Below, piece by piece: positions 25,789-35,377 of a stretch of DNA of 64,000 nucleotides. The stretch's first letter is position 1, and each line of letters begins with the position of its first letter. This DNA comes from Sinorhizobium psoraleae. Its GTDB lineage: Bacteria > Pseudomonadota > Alphaproteobacteria > Rhizobiales > Rhizobiaceae. Both the position numbers and the translations under genes were made by a program. The notes under the pieces were generated by a model. It saw nothing but the letters and a program-made list of their open reading frames with translations, made no database searches and was not told where the DNA came from. The stretch lies in assembly GCF_013283645.1 (NCBI RefSeq), contig NZ_JABEKV010000002.1, forward strand, positions 1,433,798 through 1,497,797, read 5' to 3'.

Positions 25789-28044
25789 TCAGGCGGAACC
25801 GGACGGTCGCAAAAGCCGCAAAGCGTTCATCGTGACCAGGACGGTGGCGCCCGTATCCGCCAGGATCGCCGGCCAGAGACCCGTAACGCCGGCGATGGTT
25901 GTTGCAAGGAAGACGGTCTTCAGGCCAAGCGCCATGCCGATATTCTGATAGATATTGCGCATCGTCGCCTGTGAAAGCCTGACCATGGCGGCGATGTCGG
26001 AAACACGCGCATGCAATGAGGCAGCGTCGGCGGTTTCGAGGGCAACATCCGTTCCACCGCCCATGGCAATGCCGACATCGGCTGCCGCCAGCGCCGGAGC
26101 GTCATTGATACCGTCACCGATCTTGGCCACATGAAGACCCTCGGCTTTCAACCGACGAATGATGCGCTGCTTGTCCTCCGGCAGCAGTCCGGCGTGGACC
26201 TCCATGCCGAACGGACGAGCGATCGCCTCGGCCGTGCGATGATTGTCGCCCGTCAGCATTACGACGCGGATGCCGGCATCGCTCAGCGCCTTCAATCCCG
26301 TCGCCGCATCGGCGCGCGGCTCGTCGCGCATCGCCAGGGCGCCGGCGATCCGACCATCGACAACCAGTACGGAAACGGTCTTTCCTTGGTCGTGAAGGGC
26401 GGCGATGCGCTCCTTCTGTGCCGTGGTCAGCGGTGCACGTTGATCCGCTGCCTGCGGCGAGCCGAGGAAAAGCCCTACGCCGTCGACCGAACCCTCGATC
26501 CCCTTGCCGCCAATTGCCTTGGCGCTTGCCACCGGTGGCAGCACTAGCCCGTCCGCATCGGCGCGCGTCCGGATAGCCAGCGCCAGCGGATGGCTGGAGC
26601 CCTGCTCGAGCGCCGCCGCGTGGCGGAGAATCTCCGCCTCCGCCAGCCCAAAGCCGACGAGATCGGTGATCTTCGGTTTCCCTTCAGTGAGCGTGCCGGT
26701 CTTGTCGAAGGCGGCAGCGGTGATCCGGCCGATGCCTTCGAGAACGGCGCCGCCCTTCATCAGCAGACCGCGGCGCGCACCCGCCGAAAGGCTCGCAGCG
26801 ATAGCAGCCGGTGTAGAGATCACCAGCGCGCAGGGGCAGCCGATCAGCAGGATCGCAAGCCCCTTGTAAATCCACTCTCCCCAGGCGGCATCCCAGAGGA
26901 GCGGCGGCATCACCGCCACCAACGCGGCGACGATGACGATTGCCGGTGTGTAATAGCGGGAGAAACGGTCGATGAAGCGCTCCGTCGGCGCCTTGCTTTC
27001 CTGCGCCTCCTCGACCAACCGGATGACCCGCGCAATGGTGTTGTCGGCAGAAGCGGCGATGACCCGCACACGCAGCGCCCCGTCGCCATTGACCGTTCCG
27101 GCAAAGACCCTGTCGCCTGCCTCCTTGCGAACCGGCGTGCTTTCACCCGTTACCGGCGCCTCGTCGACCATGCTTTCGCCGGAGATCATCACGCCGTCAG
27201 CGGCAATTCTGTCTCCCGGGCGCACCAGGATCATTGCTCCGACCGACAGGCTCCCGGCCGGAACTGAGATTGTCCGCCCTTCAATCTCGACGAGCGCCGA
27301 TTTCGGCACGAGCGCCGTCAGCGACTGAATGCTCGCGCGCGCCTTGCTCGCGGCGACGCCCTCCAGAAGTTCGCCGATCAGGAAGAGGAAAACGACCATC
27401 GCTGCCTCCTCCGTGGCGCCGATGAAAACGGCTCCGATGGCAGCGACGGTCATCAGCGTCTCGATGGAAAAAGGCGTGCCGGCAAGCCCCGCCATCAGCG
27501 CGCGTCTTGCGATCGGCGCCAGGCCTACAAGCATGGCGAGCGTGAAGATCCAGGGCTCGGCTGCGGGAAGAAATTGGCCCGCGCCATAAGCGACAGAGAG
27601 CGAGAGGCCGCAAGCGATCACGAGCCGGCCCTTGACGGTTCTCCACCAGGGACCGGCGGCGGATCCATGATCATGGCCATGGTTTCCGGTGACCGCGGGG
27701 CGCGCCTGGCCGAAATGGATATGGACTTGCTTGTCCTCCGACGGGGAGCGATCGTGCCCATGCGCGTGGTCGCAACAGGAATGACCGCCGGCACCGGGCG
27801 CCTCGCCGGCGGCCGTGCCGGCGAGCGGCGAAAGCCTGTAGCCGAGACCGCCAATCCTGCGCGTGATCACCGGGCCGATTTCGTATCCGTCCGCGTGACG
27901 AACCGTCATGGTGCCCGCGGTCACCGAAACCCTGACGTCTTCCACGCCGGCGATGCGCCGCACGGCAGTATCGATCTTTGCCGCGCAGGACGCACAATCC
28001 ATGCCTTCGACGCGATATCTGCTTTCCCGAACGCTGCCCGTCAT
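25789..28044 (-). CDS. zntA: Zn/Cd/Pb-type P1B ATPase
   Basis: This 751-residue inner-membrane pump exports heavy-metal cations. An N-terminal heavy-metal-associated domain has the metal motif MDCASCAAKID near residues 15-24. A His/Cys-rich linker follows (GGHSCCDHAHGHDRS and QVHIHFG). The core shows the CPC transport motif in GCPCALVIS, the phosphorylation motif DKTGTLTEGKP, the SSHPLAL motif and GDGINDAPAL. These features fit the ZntA/CadA group, not the Cu group. A strong AAGGAG precedes the ATG, and a MerR-type promoter lies at 28071-28101. No regulator gene is adjacent. Confidence 0.92.
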   Translation of the reverse strand: MTGSVRESRYRVEGMDCASCAAKIDTAVRRIAGVEDVRVSVTAGTMTVRHADGYEIGPVITRRIGGLGYRLSPLAGTAAGEAPGAGGHSCCDHAHGHDRSPSEDKQVHIHFGQARPAVTGNHGHDHGSAAGPWWRTVKGRLVIACGLSLSVAYGAGQFLPAAEPWIFTLAMLVGLAPIARRALMAGLAGTPFSIETLMTVAAIGAVFIGATEEAAMVVFLFLIGELLEGVAASKARASIQSLTALVPKSALVEIEGRTISVPAGSLSVGAMILVRPGDRIAADGVMISGESMVDEAPVTGESTPVRKEAGDRVFAGTVNGDGALRVRVIAASADNTIARVIRLVEEAQESKAPTERFIDRFSRYYTPAIVIVAALVAVMPPLLWDAAWGEWIYKGLAILLIGCPCALVISTPAAIAASLSAGARRGLLMKGGAVLEGIGRITAAAFDKTGTLTEGKPKITDLVGFGLAEAEILRHAAALEQGSSHPLALAIRTRADADGLVLPPVASAKAIGGKGIEGSVDGVGLFLGSPQAADQRAPLTTAQKERIAALHDQGKTVSVLVVDGRIAGALAMRDEPRADAATGLKALSDAGIRVVMLTGDNHRTAEAIARPFGMEVHAGLLPEDKQRIIRRLKAEGLHVAKIGDGINDAPALAAADVGIAMGGGTDVALETADAASLHARVSDIAAMVRLSQATMRNIYQNIGMALGLKTVFLATTIAGVTGLWPAILADTGATVLVTMNALRLLRPSGSA

Positions 28045-28070
28045 GCCTTGCTCCTTACGAAATCGAGAAC

Positions 28071-28101
28071 AGGCTACGACCTCTAGCCACTAGAGGTGCA
28101 A
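28071..28101 (-). promoter_or_regulatory. MerR-type metal-responsive promoter of the P1B ATPase gene
   Basis: On the minus strand a -35-like TTGCAC (28101-28096) and a -10-like TAGCCT (28076-28071) are separated by exactly 19 bp. The spacer holds the 19-bp palindrome ACCTCTAG-TGG-CTAGAGGT (28079-28097, sharing two bases with the -35). Over-long 19-20 bp spacers filled by such a dyad are the hallmark of promoters controlled by MerR-family metal sensors such as CueR, ZntR and CadR. The regulator is not encoded nearby. Confidence 0.75.
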
Positions 28102-28147
28102 GGCAGAAAATGCGCATTGGGATTTCGCTTTGATGGCCGTCCGCGGA

Positions 28148-30319
28148 TCAGCCTTCAAGTTCCAGGAGAAAATAGGTTGTCGGCCCGTCGGGAGTGTCGT
28201 TCGAAAGGCGGAATGAGATCGGCCCCGTTCCGCTTTTAACCGGAGAATGAACGGTGCCGTCGAGGCCAACGGGCGAGAACTTCCATTTTGCCGCCGTTTT
28301 CGACAGCGTCAGGTCGACCTCCCCTTTTCGGATCAGGACGGGCAATCTGCCGAAGTCCTCGATGACCTTTTCCTCGCTGTCGCGAAAGACCATGCCGGTG
28401 TTCTGGGCATCGGTCGCAAAGATCAGCAGAAAACGCCGGGCGTCGGCAAGGGTGCCGGGCCCGTCGAGCGCCGAGAGCGCCACGAGACCGTTGCCGTCCG
28501 CCCGCTCTATCCGGAGCAGACCGAGGTCCACCGGCTCGCGAAGCGAGGAGAATGCAGCGGCTTCGGTCGACGGCGTCGAGACGCGCAGCTGCCCGACCGT
28601 GCGATCCAGCACGATTTCTCCGGTGTCGCTCTGATAGAGCCCGCGCTCGACGTCCGTGCCATTGGCGGCGGGCAGGATGCCGATGTCGCGGAGGTCAGCG
28701 ATGATGTTGTCCGCGCTGACTTGGGCCCGTGGCTGTGCAACGCCGGTGTCGAGGCGCGACGGATCCGAGCGTTTCAGCCCTATGCGGCCGACCAGAGCCA
28801 GATCGGTCAATCGCTCCGGCTCGCGCGCCTGCATGTCCTCGCCTAGGTCTTCCTCGCCGCGAACCGCGAAAGGAATCGTGATGCCAGAGGTCGCGATATC
28901 TCCCCGTCTATAAAGAAGCGCTGCAAGCGTCTCGCCCGCGCGGGCGACCGGATCGAGCGCAATCGCATAGGGAAGCATCGCCTTCTTGTGAGGATAGGGT
29001 TCGCCGTAGGCGAGCGCGATCGGCCCATGGCCGTGCCTGCAGAGCACATCCCAGCCCTGCAGCGCCGCATAGGCCGGCATCATGAGGCCCGCCTCGTAAC
29101 GATACCGGTTCCAGAAAAGATGATCGTATTCGCTGACGACGAAGGGCTTTCCGAGCCAGCGCGCGGCGGCGATCATTCGCATATAGCTGGCACTGTCGGC
29201 GATCGAGCTTGTCTGCAGAAGCGCGCTGCCCGGCGAATAGCCACCGACCCAGTCGTGATAGGTATTCATCGTCACGGCCTCGAGGTCGCGCCTGCTCAAG
29301 GCTGTCTGCACCGTCGGCCAGTTGTTGTAGGCGCTGATCAGCCCCCTATATCCGAGGTCCCGCAGGGCTTTGCTCATCCGCGCCGCCGATGATCGCTCGA
29401 CGTCCACGATGAAGGCCTGGAGATCGCGCATGCGGGGACTATCGGCATAGCGATCGGAAGGCAATTTCACCGATCCCGCCTCAAGCCGTTCGCCGTCCTC
29501 GAGACCGCCCCAGGCTTTCGCGAGCATCTCAGTCGACGTGTAGCGCTCCGCAAGCCAGCGATTGAAGGGGGCAGCGAGCACCGGATCATAGGGCGGCTTG
29601 CCCGGGCGATCATGCACGACACCGTCGAACTCGATGCCGTTCTCATTGGCGAGGATCACCAGCGCCAGAGCATCATCGTGAATCGGCGCAATCCCCGTAT
29701 AGGGATTGACCCGGGCCAGGAATTTCTCCTGTAGCTTTTTCCAATGGACGAAGGCTTCCTCATCGAGATGAAGCAGGAGCTTCAGATTTCCATTCGCGTC
29801 CCAGCGATCATCATAGCCGCCGTAAGCGCCGCGCGGCGACGACAGGCCGTCGATGATCCAGTGGATGCCGTTGCGCTTGAGCGCGGCGAGCAGATAGTGG
29901 ATGCGGTCGAGCGTCTCCGGATCGAAGTCGAAATCCTCCTGGCGGCCGAACATCAGGCTCGCATCGGTGAAGTGCAGCCGCGCGATGTTGTAACCATGCA
30001 GCGCCAGTTGCCGGACGTAGCGGTCCGCGCCGTCGTGATCCGGAAAGCCGCCGGAAGCCGGGCTCCAGGCGAGCGAGGCGCAGAGCATCCTGACCGGCTT
30101 TTCCGGTGCTTCGGCGAACGCCAACTGACCTTTCGGACCGGTAGTCAGCCGATGGCCTGCATCGATGGGCCGGTTCGGCAAGAAGGACGAGAAGTCGAGC
30201 GGGCTGCCCGCGCGAACCTCGAGCGAGGTTTCCCGGACCGGCAGCCATTGGTCGGAGGCGTGGACGGGCAGACAGCCGAAAAATATCGCTGCTGCGAAAA
30301 GCAGTAAGCGGCCGCTCAT
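28148..30319 (-). CDS. secreted clan GH-A glycoside hydrolase-like protein
   Basis: This 723-residue protein has a signal peptide (about residues 1-22) and a TIM-barrel region typical of clan GH-A (GH5/GH42-like). A likely acid/base Glu226 sits in LANENGIEF (the Asn-Glu pair of this clan) and a likely nucleophile Glu397 in FVVSEYDHLFWN. A C-terminal beta-rich part without recognised motifs covers the last 250 residues. The ATG at 30319 overlaps the GT2 stop by 4 bp. As the last gene of a polysaccharide operon it probably trims or releases the polymer in the periplasm or outside. The substrate is unknown. Confidence 0.75.
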   Translation of the reverse strand: MSGRLLLFAAAIFFGCLPVHASDQWLPVRETSLEVRAGSPLDFSSFLPNRPIDAGHRLTTGPKGQLAFAEAPEKPVRMLCASLAWSPASGGFPDHDGADRYVRQLALHGYNIARLHFTDASLMFGRQEDFDFDPETLDRIHYLLAALKRNGIHWIIDGLSSPRGAYGGYDDRWDANGNLKLLLHLDEEAFVHWKKLQEKFLARVNPYTGIAPIHDDALALVILANENGIEFDGVVHDRPGKPPYDPVLAAPFNRWLAERYTSTEMLAKAWGGLEDGERLEAGSVKLPSDRYADSPRMRDLQAFIVDVERSSAARMSKALRDLGYRGLISAYNNWPTVQTALSRRDLEAVTMNTYHDWVGGYSPGSALLQTSSIADSASYMRMIAAARWLGKPFVVSEYDHLFWNRYRYEAGLMMPAYAALQGWDVLCRHGHGPIALAYGEPYPHKKAMLPYAIALDPVARAGETLAALLYRRGDIATSGITIPFAVRGEEDLGEDMQAREPERLTDLALVGRIGLKRSDPSRLDTGVAQPRAQVSADNIIADLRDIGILPAANGTDVERGLYQSDTGEIVLDRTVGQLRVSTPSTEAAAFSSLREPVDLGLLRIERADGNGLVALSALDGPGTLADARRFLLIFATDAQNTGMVFRDSEEKVIEDFGRLPVLIRKGEVDLTLSKTAAKWKFSPVGLDGTVHSPVKSGTGPISFRLSNDTPDGPTTYFLLELEG

Positions 30320-31314
30320 GCGGGTTTGCCGAGGATTCTGCTCTCGATCGGCGCATTCGGCTTCTTCCGCGACCTGAACAATCCAACGGGCAACGCAGCG
30401 GCGTGAAAGAACCAGGCAACGACCGTATAGAGGCCCATGCCAAGGCCGCGCTTTTTCAGGCTGACCAGAAGGACAACGGCCGCAAGCATGGCTGAGACTG
30501 AGGCAATCGCCATGCTCTTGTCGGTCAGGAACAGGATCAGGCCGAGAGACAACGTCCACCAGAGATAGACGAAGGCCCACAGCTTCAATTCCGGCAATTC
30601 CCGCAGTACCTGGATGAAATAAGGCTTGCCGAGGGAAGCGCGCAGCAATTCGCCGATGCCGTAGAGGTATTTGCTCTTCCAGCGGCGGACAAGCAGCCGG
30701 TAGGAATTGACGGTGTGACCGAAATGCTGGACGAAACGACGGTCGAGACGATGGAGGCCCCATCCGGCGCTTCTCAGGCGGACACCGAGGTCGAACTCTT
30801 CGTAGCCGTGAAGATTCCGGTCCGAAAGATAGCCGACGTTCTCGATGGCGGTGCGTCGGTAAAGGCCGCCTCCATTCATGCGGTCGATCGGGCCGATGCG
30901 GTTCTCGGGCGCGTTGCGTTTGACGCGCCGTGCGAATTCCAGGTTGGAAACGAGCATCTCCTCCAGGTGGCCGGTGACACCGGCAACGGAGGGGTTGTCC
31001 GCAAGAAAGCCGATCGCCGCGTCGAGAAAACCGGGATCGAGCAGCATGTCGCCGTCAAGCAGGCAGATGTAGTCGTATCGGGAATATTGAAAACCGAGTT
31101 GCGGGCCGATGCCGCAGCTCGGGAGAGCCGGCGGTATGATCTGCGCTATGGTGACCGGATATTTTAAAGCGATCTCCACGGTCCGATCGGACGATCCGCT
31201 ATCGGCAACAATGATCTCGCCCTGCTGGCCCTCCAGTGCGGTGATGACGCTTTCGATCGTCGCGGCAATCCGCTTTTCTTCATTCAAGGTCTTGATGATG
31301 ACGGATATTGTCAA
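30316..31314 (-). CDS. family 2 glycosyltransferase
   Basis: This protein of about 332 residues has a GT-A fold glycosyltransferase domain: TISVIIKTLNEEKRIAATIE at the N-terminus, the DGDMLLD nucleotide/metal motif, and YEEFDLGVRLRSAGW near the acceptor site. Two or three C-terminal hydrophobic helices (LWWTLSLGLILFL and following) anchor it in the membrane. I chose a TTG start at 31314 because GGGGG precedes it; another TTG at 31366-31368 would add 18 residues. It probably adds a sugar to the lipid-linked repeat unit. Confidence 0.82.
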   Translation of the reverse strand: MTISVIIKTLNEEKRIAATIESVITALEGQQGEIIVADSGSSDRTVEIALKYPVTIAQIIPPALPSCGIGPQLGFQYSRYDYICLLDGDMLLDPGFLDAAIGFLADNPSVAGVTGHLEEMLVSNLEFARRVKRNAPENRIGPIDRMNGGGLYRRTAIENVGYLSDRNLHGYEEFDLGVRLRSAGWGLHRLDRRFVQHFGHTVNSYRLLVRRWKSKYLYGIGELLRASLGKPYFIQVLRELPELKLWAFVYLWWTLSLGLILFLTDKSMAIASVSAMLAAVVLLVSLKKRGLGMGLYTVVAWFFHAAALPVGLFRSRKKPNAPIESRILGKPA

Positions 31315-31374
31315 AGGAGCCCCCAGATGCCGGCAGGGTGTCGCGACCACGCAAGAGCGTGACAGCAACCGTTT

Positions 31375-31764
31375 CTAGCCCGGATAATTTGAGTTTTGGT
31401 TTATTCGCGGCGGCCGGTGCGCGAAGCGCGGCCAGCGCCGCGCCATGAACCATCCGGCCGCAACGCCACACCCGCCACCGGCAAGCTTGACCGCAAAATC
31501 TTCCCAGCGCGCATGGCGGTCCATGGACAGCATTTGCAGCAATTCGAATCCAACCGCCGTCGCGAGCACGATTGCAACGACAAGCGGCAAACGTCCCGGA
31601 TAGGCGCCGGCGAACAGAAGGCCGAGCAGCCCGAAGGCGCCGAACCTTTCGACATGCACCCATGTGCCGATATGCGGGCGCATGCCGATCGGAGACAGCG
31701 TCGAATAGGCGATCACGGCGAACAGGAGCCATGCGAGTAGCGATGCGATGCGTTTGAAATTCAT
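31375..31764 (-). CDS. VanZ-like membrane protein
   Basis: This 129-residue protein has about four hydrophobic helices and the VanZ-like pattern of a conserved His/Glu core (WVHVERFGAFGLLGLLF, then GFELLQMLSMDRHARWEDFAVKLAGG). VanZ-like proteins are often found in exopolysaccharide loci, including exosortase loci, but their biochemical role is unclear. The ATG at 31764 is preferred over an upstream TTG. It sits between GT4 and GT2 genes on the same strand. Confidence 0.78.
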   Translation of the reverse strand: MNFKRIASLLAWLLFAVIAYSTLSPIGMRPHIGTWVHVERFGAFGLLGLLFAGAYPGRLPLVVAIVLATAVGFELLQMLSMDRHARWEDFAVKLAGGGCGVAAGWFMARRWPRFAHRPPRINQNSNYPG

Positions 31765-31878
31765 GACTTGGTCCAAATCGTCGTGACCGGCTTTTCCTCA
31801 AACCGGAGCCGACCCGAGAAGTAATATGCATTCATTCAAAGCGTTACGGCGACACCCGTGTCCGAAAGAGGACCGGGC

Positions 31879-33183
31879 TCATTTCACCAACAGTGCCCCA
31901 TAGACCGCCAGCGTCTTTGCAGCGACGCCCGTCCAGCTATAGGTCAGCTCGGCGTGCCTTATCTGGGAAAGCACCTGCTCCTCGCTAGGAGGATTGGCAA
32001 TCTTGCTGCCGATCGCCGCTGCGAGGGCGTCTATATCCCCCAGCGGAAAATAGTCGTCGGAAGGACGTTCCAGCTCGCGGTTGGCGACGATGTCGCTTGC
32101 CAGCACCGGCAGGCCATGGGCGATTGCCTCCAGGAGTGCGATCGGCATGCCCTCATGACTGGAAGGCAGCACGAAGAGGGCTGCGTTGGCGAAGAGTTCC
32201 GCCAGCCGGTCCCCGGTCTGGAAACCTGCCAAGACGACGCCCGTGACGTTCGCGGCCATCGTCTTCACCTGCTGAACGTAGGGTGTCTCGAATTCCGCGT
32301 CGCCGGCGAGCACGAGTTTGTATTCGGCCTTGCCCAGCTTCGCGAATGCCTGGATCAGGTCCGTCTGGCGCTTCTCCGGGACAAGCCGCGCAGCAAGGAG
32401 AATATATCGCCGCGGCTGCAGTCCGAACTCCTCGAGTATGCCGGTGGCGCCGCGGAAGGGTGAAACAGCAACTCCGTTTGGAACGAAGGTTACCGCTGCC
32501 TTCTGCCTCTCGCCCATGGCTTGAACGATTTCCTTCGAGATCGCGATGCGGCCGTGAGAGAGGCGCATTCCCATGAACTCCCCCAGTCGCAGCATGAGTC
32601 TGGCGAAGGCACCCCATTTCTGCCGATCGTAGTCGTAGCCGTGGTGGGTGACGACCACCTTCAAGCCGAGAAGCCTGGCAAGGGGCACAAGGAGCGCCGG
32701 TCCAATGGCGTGAATATGCAGGATATCGGGCCGGCGCAAAGCCGCGAAACAGACACCGACGAATGTATGAACGAAGGCTTCCAACGCCATCCGTCGCGGG
32801 GCCCAGAGCGCAAACACCCGAATCCCGTTCCAGGAAAACGACGACGGCCTCTGAAGATAATGGCGGCGTCCGATGACCTCCGCATCCCAACCATGCTCCA
32901 CGAGCTTGCCCGCGAGCATTTCGACATGCTTCTCGACGCCGCCCTGGACGTTCGGGATGCCGCGCAAGCCGAGCATCATCACGCGCCGGCGCGTACGTTC
33001 GCTGCTCGGAGGCCGGCTGGTGGCGATTTCTTCAGGGACAGCGGCGCCGCGCAGACCACCACCGGACACGCTCAATTCATCCACCGAGCTCGGCGAAAAT
33101 TGGTCAGCGGCCACGGCCTGCGGGCGCGGCAGGATGCTCGGCGGCGTCAGCCGATTTCGCGAGACTTCGGAGTTTCTGCTCAT
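31879..33183 (-). CDS. family 4 glycosyltransferase
   Basis: This 434-residue protein is a GT-B fold retaining glycosyltransferase. After a poorly conserved N-terminal 60 residues comes MLGLRGIPNVQGGVEKHVE, the typical GT4 N-domain start. The donor-binding EX7E motif is in SHEGMPIALLEAIAHGLPVLA. It probably builds the repeat unit of the locus polysaccharide on the cytosolic face of the membrane. I chose the ATG at 33183. It is separated from the next upstream GT4 gene by 180 bp without other visible features. Confidence 0.87.
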   Translation of the reverse strand: MSRNSEVSRNRLTPPSILPRPQAVAADQFSPSSVDELSVSGGGLRGAAVPEEIATSRPPSSERTRRRVMMLGLRGIPNVQGGVEKHVEMLAGKLVEHGWDAEVIGRRHYLQRPSSFSWNGIRVFALWAPRRMALEAFVHTFVGVCFAALRRPDILHIHAIGPALLVPLARLLGLKVVVTHHGYDYDRQKWGAFARLMLRLGEFMGMRLSHGRIAISKEIVQAMGERQKAAVTFVPNGVAVSPFRGATGILEEFGLQPRRYILLAARLVPEKRQTDLIQAFAKLGKAEYKLVLAGDAEFETPYVQQVKTMAANVTGVVLAGFQTGDRLAELFANAALFVLPSSHEGMPIALLEAIAHGLPVLASDIVANRELERPSDDYFPLGDIDALAAAIGSKIANPPSEEQVLSQIRHAELTYSWTGVAAKTLAVYGALLVK

Positions 33184-33363
33184 GGTTGTCGGCCCCAGGG
33201 ATTTCCCTCGGCGGCTTATGCATCCCAAGCGCTTACTATCCCGGTAAGAAATTCGGTAAACTCCGAAGGAAATGCTCGAAAATCAAACGCCTGCGCGACG
33301 CAGAGGACGGATTCCCAGACGGAGCCAGCCGCTTTCTGATATCGCGGAAGCTGTTCCAGGTTT

Positions 33364-34608
33364 TCAGGCAGCCCCGACTGTTGCGTAAAGGTCGAGCGTC
33401 CTGGCGCGATAGGCGGCCGCGGAGAACTCGCTGGCGATCCAGGCCCGGCCCGCGGCACCCATTTGCGCGCGAACGGCAGGTGTCAGACCGGCCATGGCGT
33501 TCAAGACTCTCGCGAGGTCTTCGACCTCGCCGGACGTCGCCATCAGGCCGGTTTCGCCTTCCTTCACCATCTCCGGAATACCGCCGATGGCCGCGCCGAT
33601 GACCGGACGCTGCAGCGCGTAGGTCTCGAGAATGCTGACCGGAGCGTTCTCGTACCATTCGGAGGGGAGCACGAGCGCGAGGGACTCGCCGATGAGCCGA
33701 TGCAGATCCTGCCCTGAAAGATAGCCGGCGAAGGTCACATCCGCATTCAGTTCGTCCGCAAGCCGCCTCAGAGCCGCTTCTTCGGGCCCGGTACCGGCGA
33801 CGATCAGCCGTTGTTTCGAACGGGCGACGGCCCGGATCAGTGTCGCAAGCCCCTTTTCCGGAGCGAGCCGGCCGGCAAAAACAAAGTAACCACCCTCCTG
33901 CCAATCGCTGCGATAGTCCTCGACATCGACGAAGTTCGGGATGTGGATCATCTTTTCGCGCGGCCAGTTCCATTCGACCAGCTTTTCCAGGTAAAACCGG
34001 CTCGGCACGACGAGCCGGTCCACCTTTTCGCGATAGAGCCCGAGCAGCCGATGCAGCATGGTTTCGGCGAGGACGACGGCGCTAAGCGACGCGGAATCCT
34101 TTACGCAACGGTGGCGCAGGACGTTGTAGATTCGCCCGCCGCGGCAATCCTCGCATACTTTTCCGTCACGGAGCATCTTGTAGGACGGACAGGCGAGCTT
34201 GAGATCGTGAACGGTCATCACCACCGGAATGCACGCGGATTTGAGCGTCGAGAAGATTGCCGGCGACAGGTGGTGATAGACATTGTGTGCGTGGGCGACA
34301 GACGGACGCACGCGCTCGATCAGCCGGGCGATATTGCGTTGAGCCTCGACGGAATAGATGACGCTCGCCGCCTGGGAGACTTTCCGCAGCAAGCCCGTTT
34401 TCCGGCCGTATTCGATCTCGGATACGAAATATTCCGACCACGGCGACGCTTCGTTGCTGTCGTGCTGCATCGCGAACGGCACGACATCCCAGCCTATCTC
34501 TCCGAACATTGCCATGTGGTCGAAAAAGACCGTCTCCGCGCCACCGCGACGGTAGAAGTAATTGTTGATCGCCAGCAGCCTCTTTCCGGTGCTTTCGAAC
34601 GCCTTCAT
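33364..34608 (-). CDS. family 4 glycosyltransferase
   Basis: This 414-residue protein is a second GT4 enzyme. The N-domain begins with LLAINNYFYRRGGAETVFFD and contains a Cys cluster (CEDCRGGRIYNVLRHRC) seen in some polysaccharide GT4 proteins. The EX7E motif is in SEWYENAPVSILETYALQRP. It is 7 bp behind the polysaccharide deacetylase gene, so it is in the same operon. Sugar specificity cannot be read from sequence alone. Confidence 0.88.
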   Translation of the reverse strand: MKAFESTGKRLLAINNYFYRRGGAETVFFDHMAMFGEIGWDVVPFAMQHDSNEASPWSEYFVSEIEYGRKTGLLRKVSQAASVIYSVEAQRNIARLIERVRPSVAHAHNVYHHLSPAIFSTLKSACIPVVMTVHDLKLACPSYKMLRDGKVCEDCRGGRIYNVLRHRCVKDSASLSAVVLAETMLHRLLGLYREKVDRLVVPSRFYLEKLVEWNWPREKMIHIPNFVDVEDYRSDWQEGGYFVFAGRLAPEKGLATLIRAVARSKQRLIVAGTGPEEAALRRLADELNADVTFAGYLSGQDLHRLIGESLALVLPSEWYENAPVSILETYALQRPVIGAAIGGIPEMVKEGETGLMATSGEVEDLARVLNAMAGLTPAVRAQMGAAGRAWIASEFSAAAYRARTLDLYATVGAA

Positions 34609-34615
34609 GCGTGCC

Positions 34616-35377
34616 TCACCAGTTGATCCGGTTCAGCACCCGATCGACCGGAAGCACTTGGCATCCCTTGTCGACCGCGTAGCGGACCAGATGATCGAAG
34701 GCTTCGGGGCTGCAGCCGTAGGGTGTCGGAGATGGCGCTATGTCATGGGTAAAAAAGACGAGCCAGCCGGGGCGTTCGACAACGTCGTCTATCCACCGGG
34801 TCAGCGCGCGCGCATGCTGCTCGGGCTGACGGATCTCGACCGCCTTGAGCATCAACGGATCGACCGGTCCACGATTGATGGCCTCGCCGCCGCCGCGGCA
34901 CGTGCGATAGCGCCTGCGAAGCTCCGTACGCGCCAAAGGCCAGGCGGCGTTGTACGGAAAGGCGAAGTTTGCCGCTGCCGGCGTGACGCCGACATTTTGG
35001 AGATAGTCCGCGTTGCGATCGAGGTCCCGACCGAGAGCGGCCATGGACATGTCGCGTATCCTCCGATGCGAAAAGGTATGGCAGCCGATTTCGTGCCCTC
35101 GACCCAGTAGCTCTCCGCAGCCGGCCGGCGAAATCAACGTTCGGTCCGGCTCCACCTGACCGGCAAGCCCGCCGGCGATGTAGAAAGTGCCGCGCGCGCC
35201 GTGCCGTTCGAGAATGGCCGCACCATGATCGAGCGCACTGTCGGGGACGTCGTCGAAGGTGAAGGAGACGAGCGGTGTCTCGGTTGCCAGGCTGCGCCGT
35301 TGCCGGGCGAAGCGCCAGATCACTCGGTTTGCCAAGCGATCGACCAGCCCGTCGATCTTGCGTGCGATCTCAGGCAT
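34616..35377 (-). CDS. polysaccharide deacetylase (NodB-like domain)
   Basis: This 253-residue protein has a NodB-homology domain. The metal and catalytic motifs are visible: VSFTFDDVPDSAL (Asp-Asp), and GHEIGCHTFSHRRI (the HxxxH pair). No signal peptide is seen, so it may act on lipid-linked intermediates in the cytosol, or the N-terminal Arg-rich helix may tether it. Its start overlaps the stop of the polymerase gene by 8 bp. Removing N-acetyl groups would create free amines for the GNAT-like acyltransferases of this locus, which is an inference. Confidence 0.87.
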   Translation of the reverse strand: MPEIARKIDGLVDRLANRVIWRFARQRRSLATETPLVSFTFDDVPDSALDHGAAILERHGARGTFYIAGGLAGQVEPDRTLISPAGCGELLGRGHEIGCHTFSHRRIRDMSMAALGRDLDRNADYLQNVGVTPAAANFAFPYNAAWPLARTELRRRYRTCRGGGEAINRGPVDPLMLKAVEIRQPEQHARALTRWIDDVVERPGWLVFFTHDIAPSPTPYGCSPEAFDHLVRYAVDKGCQVLPVDRVLNRINW

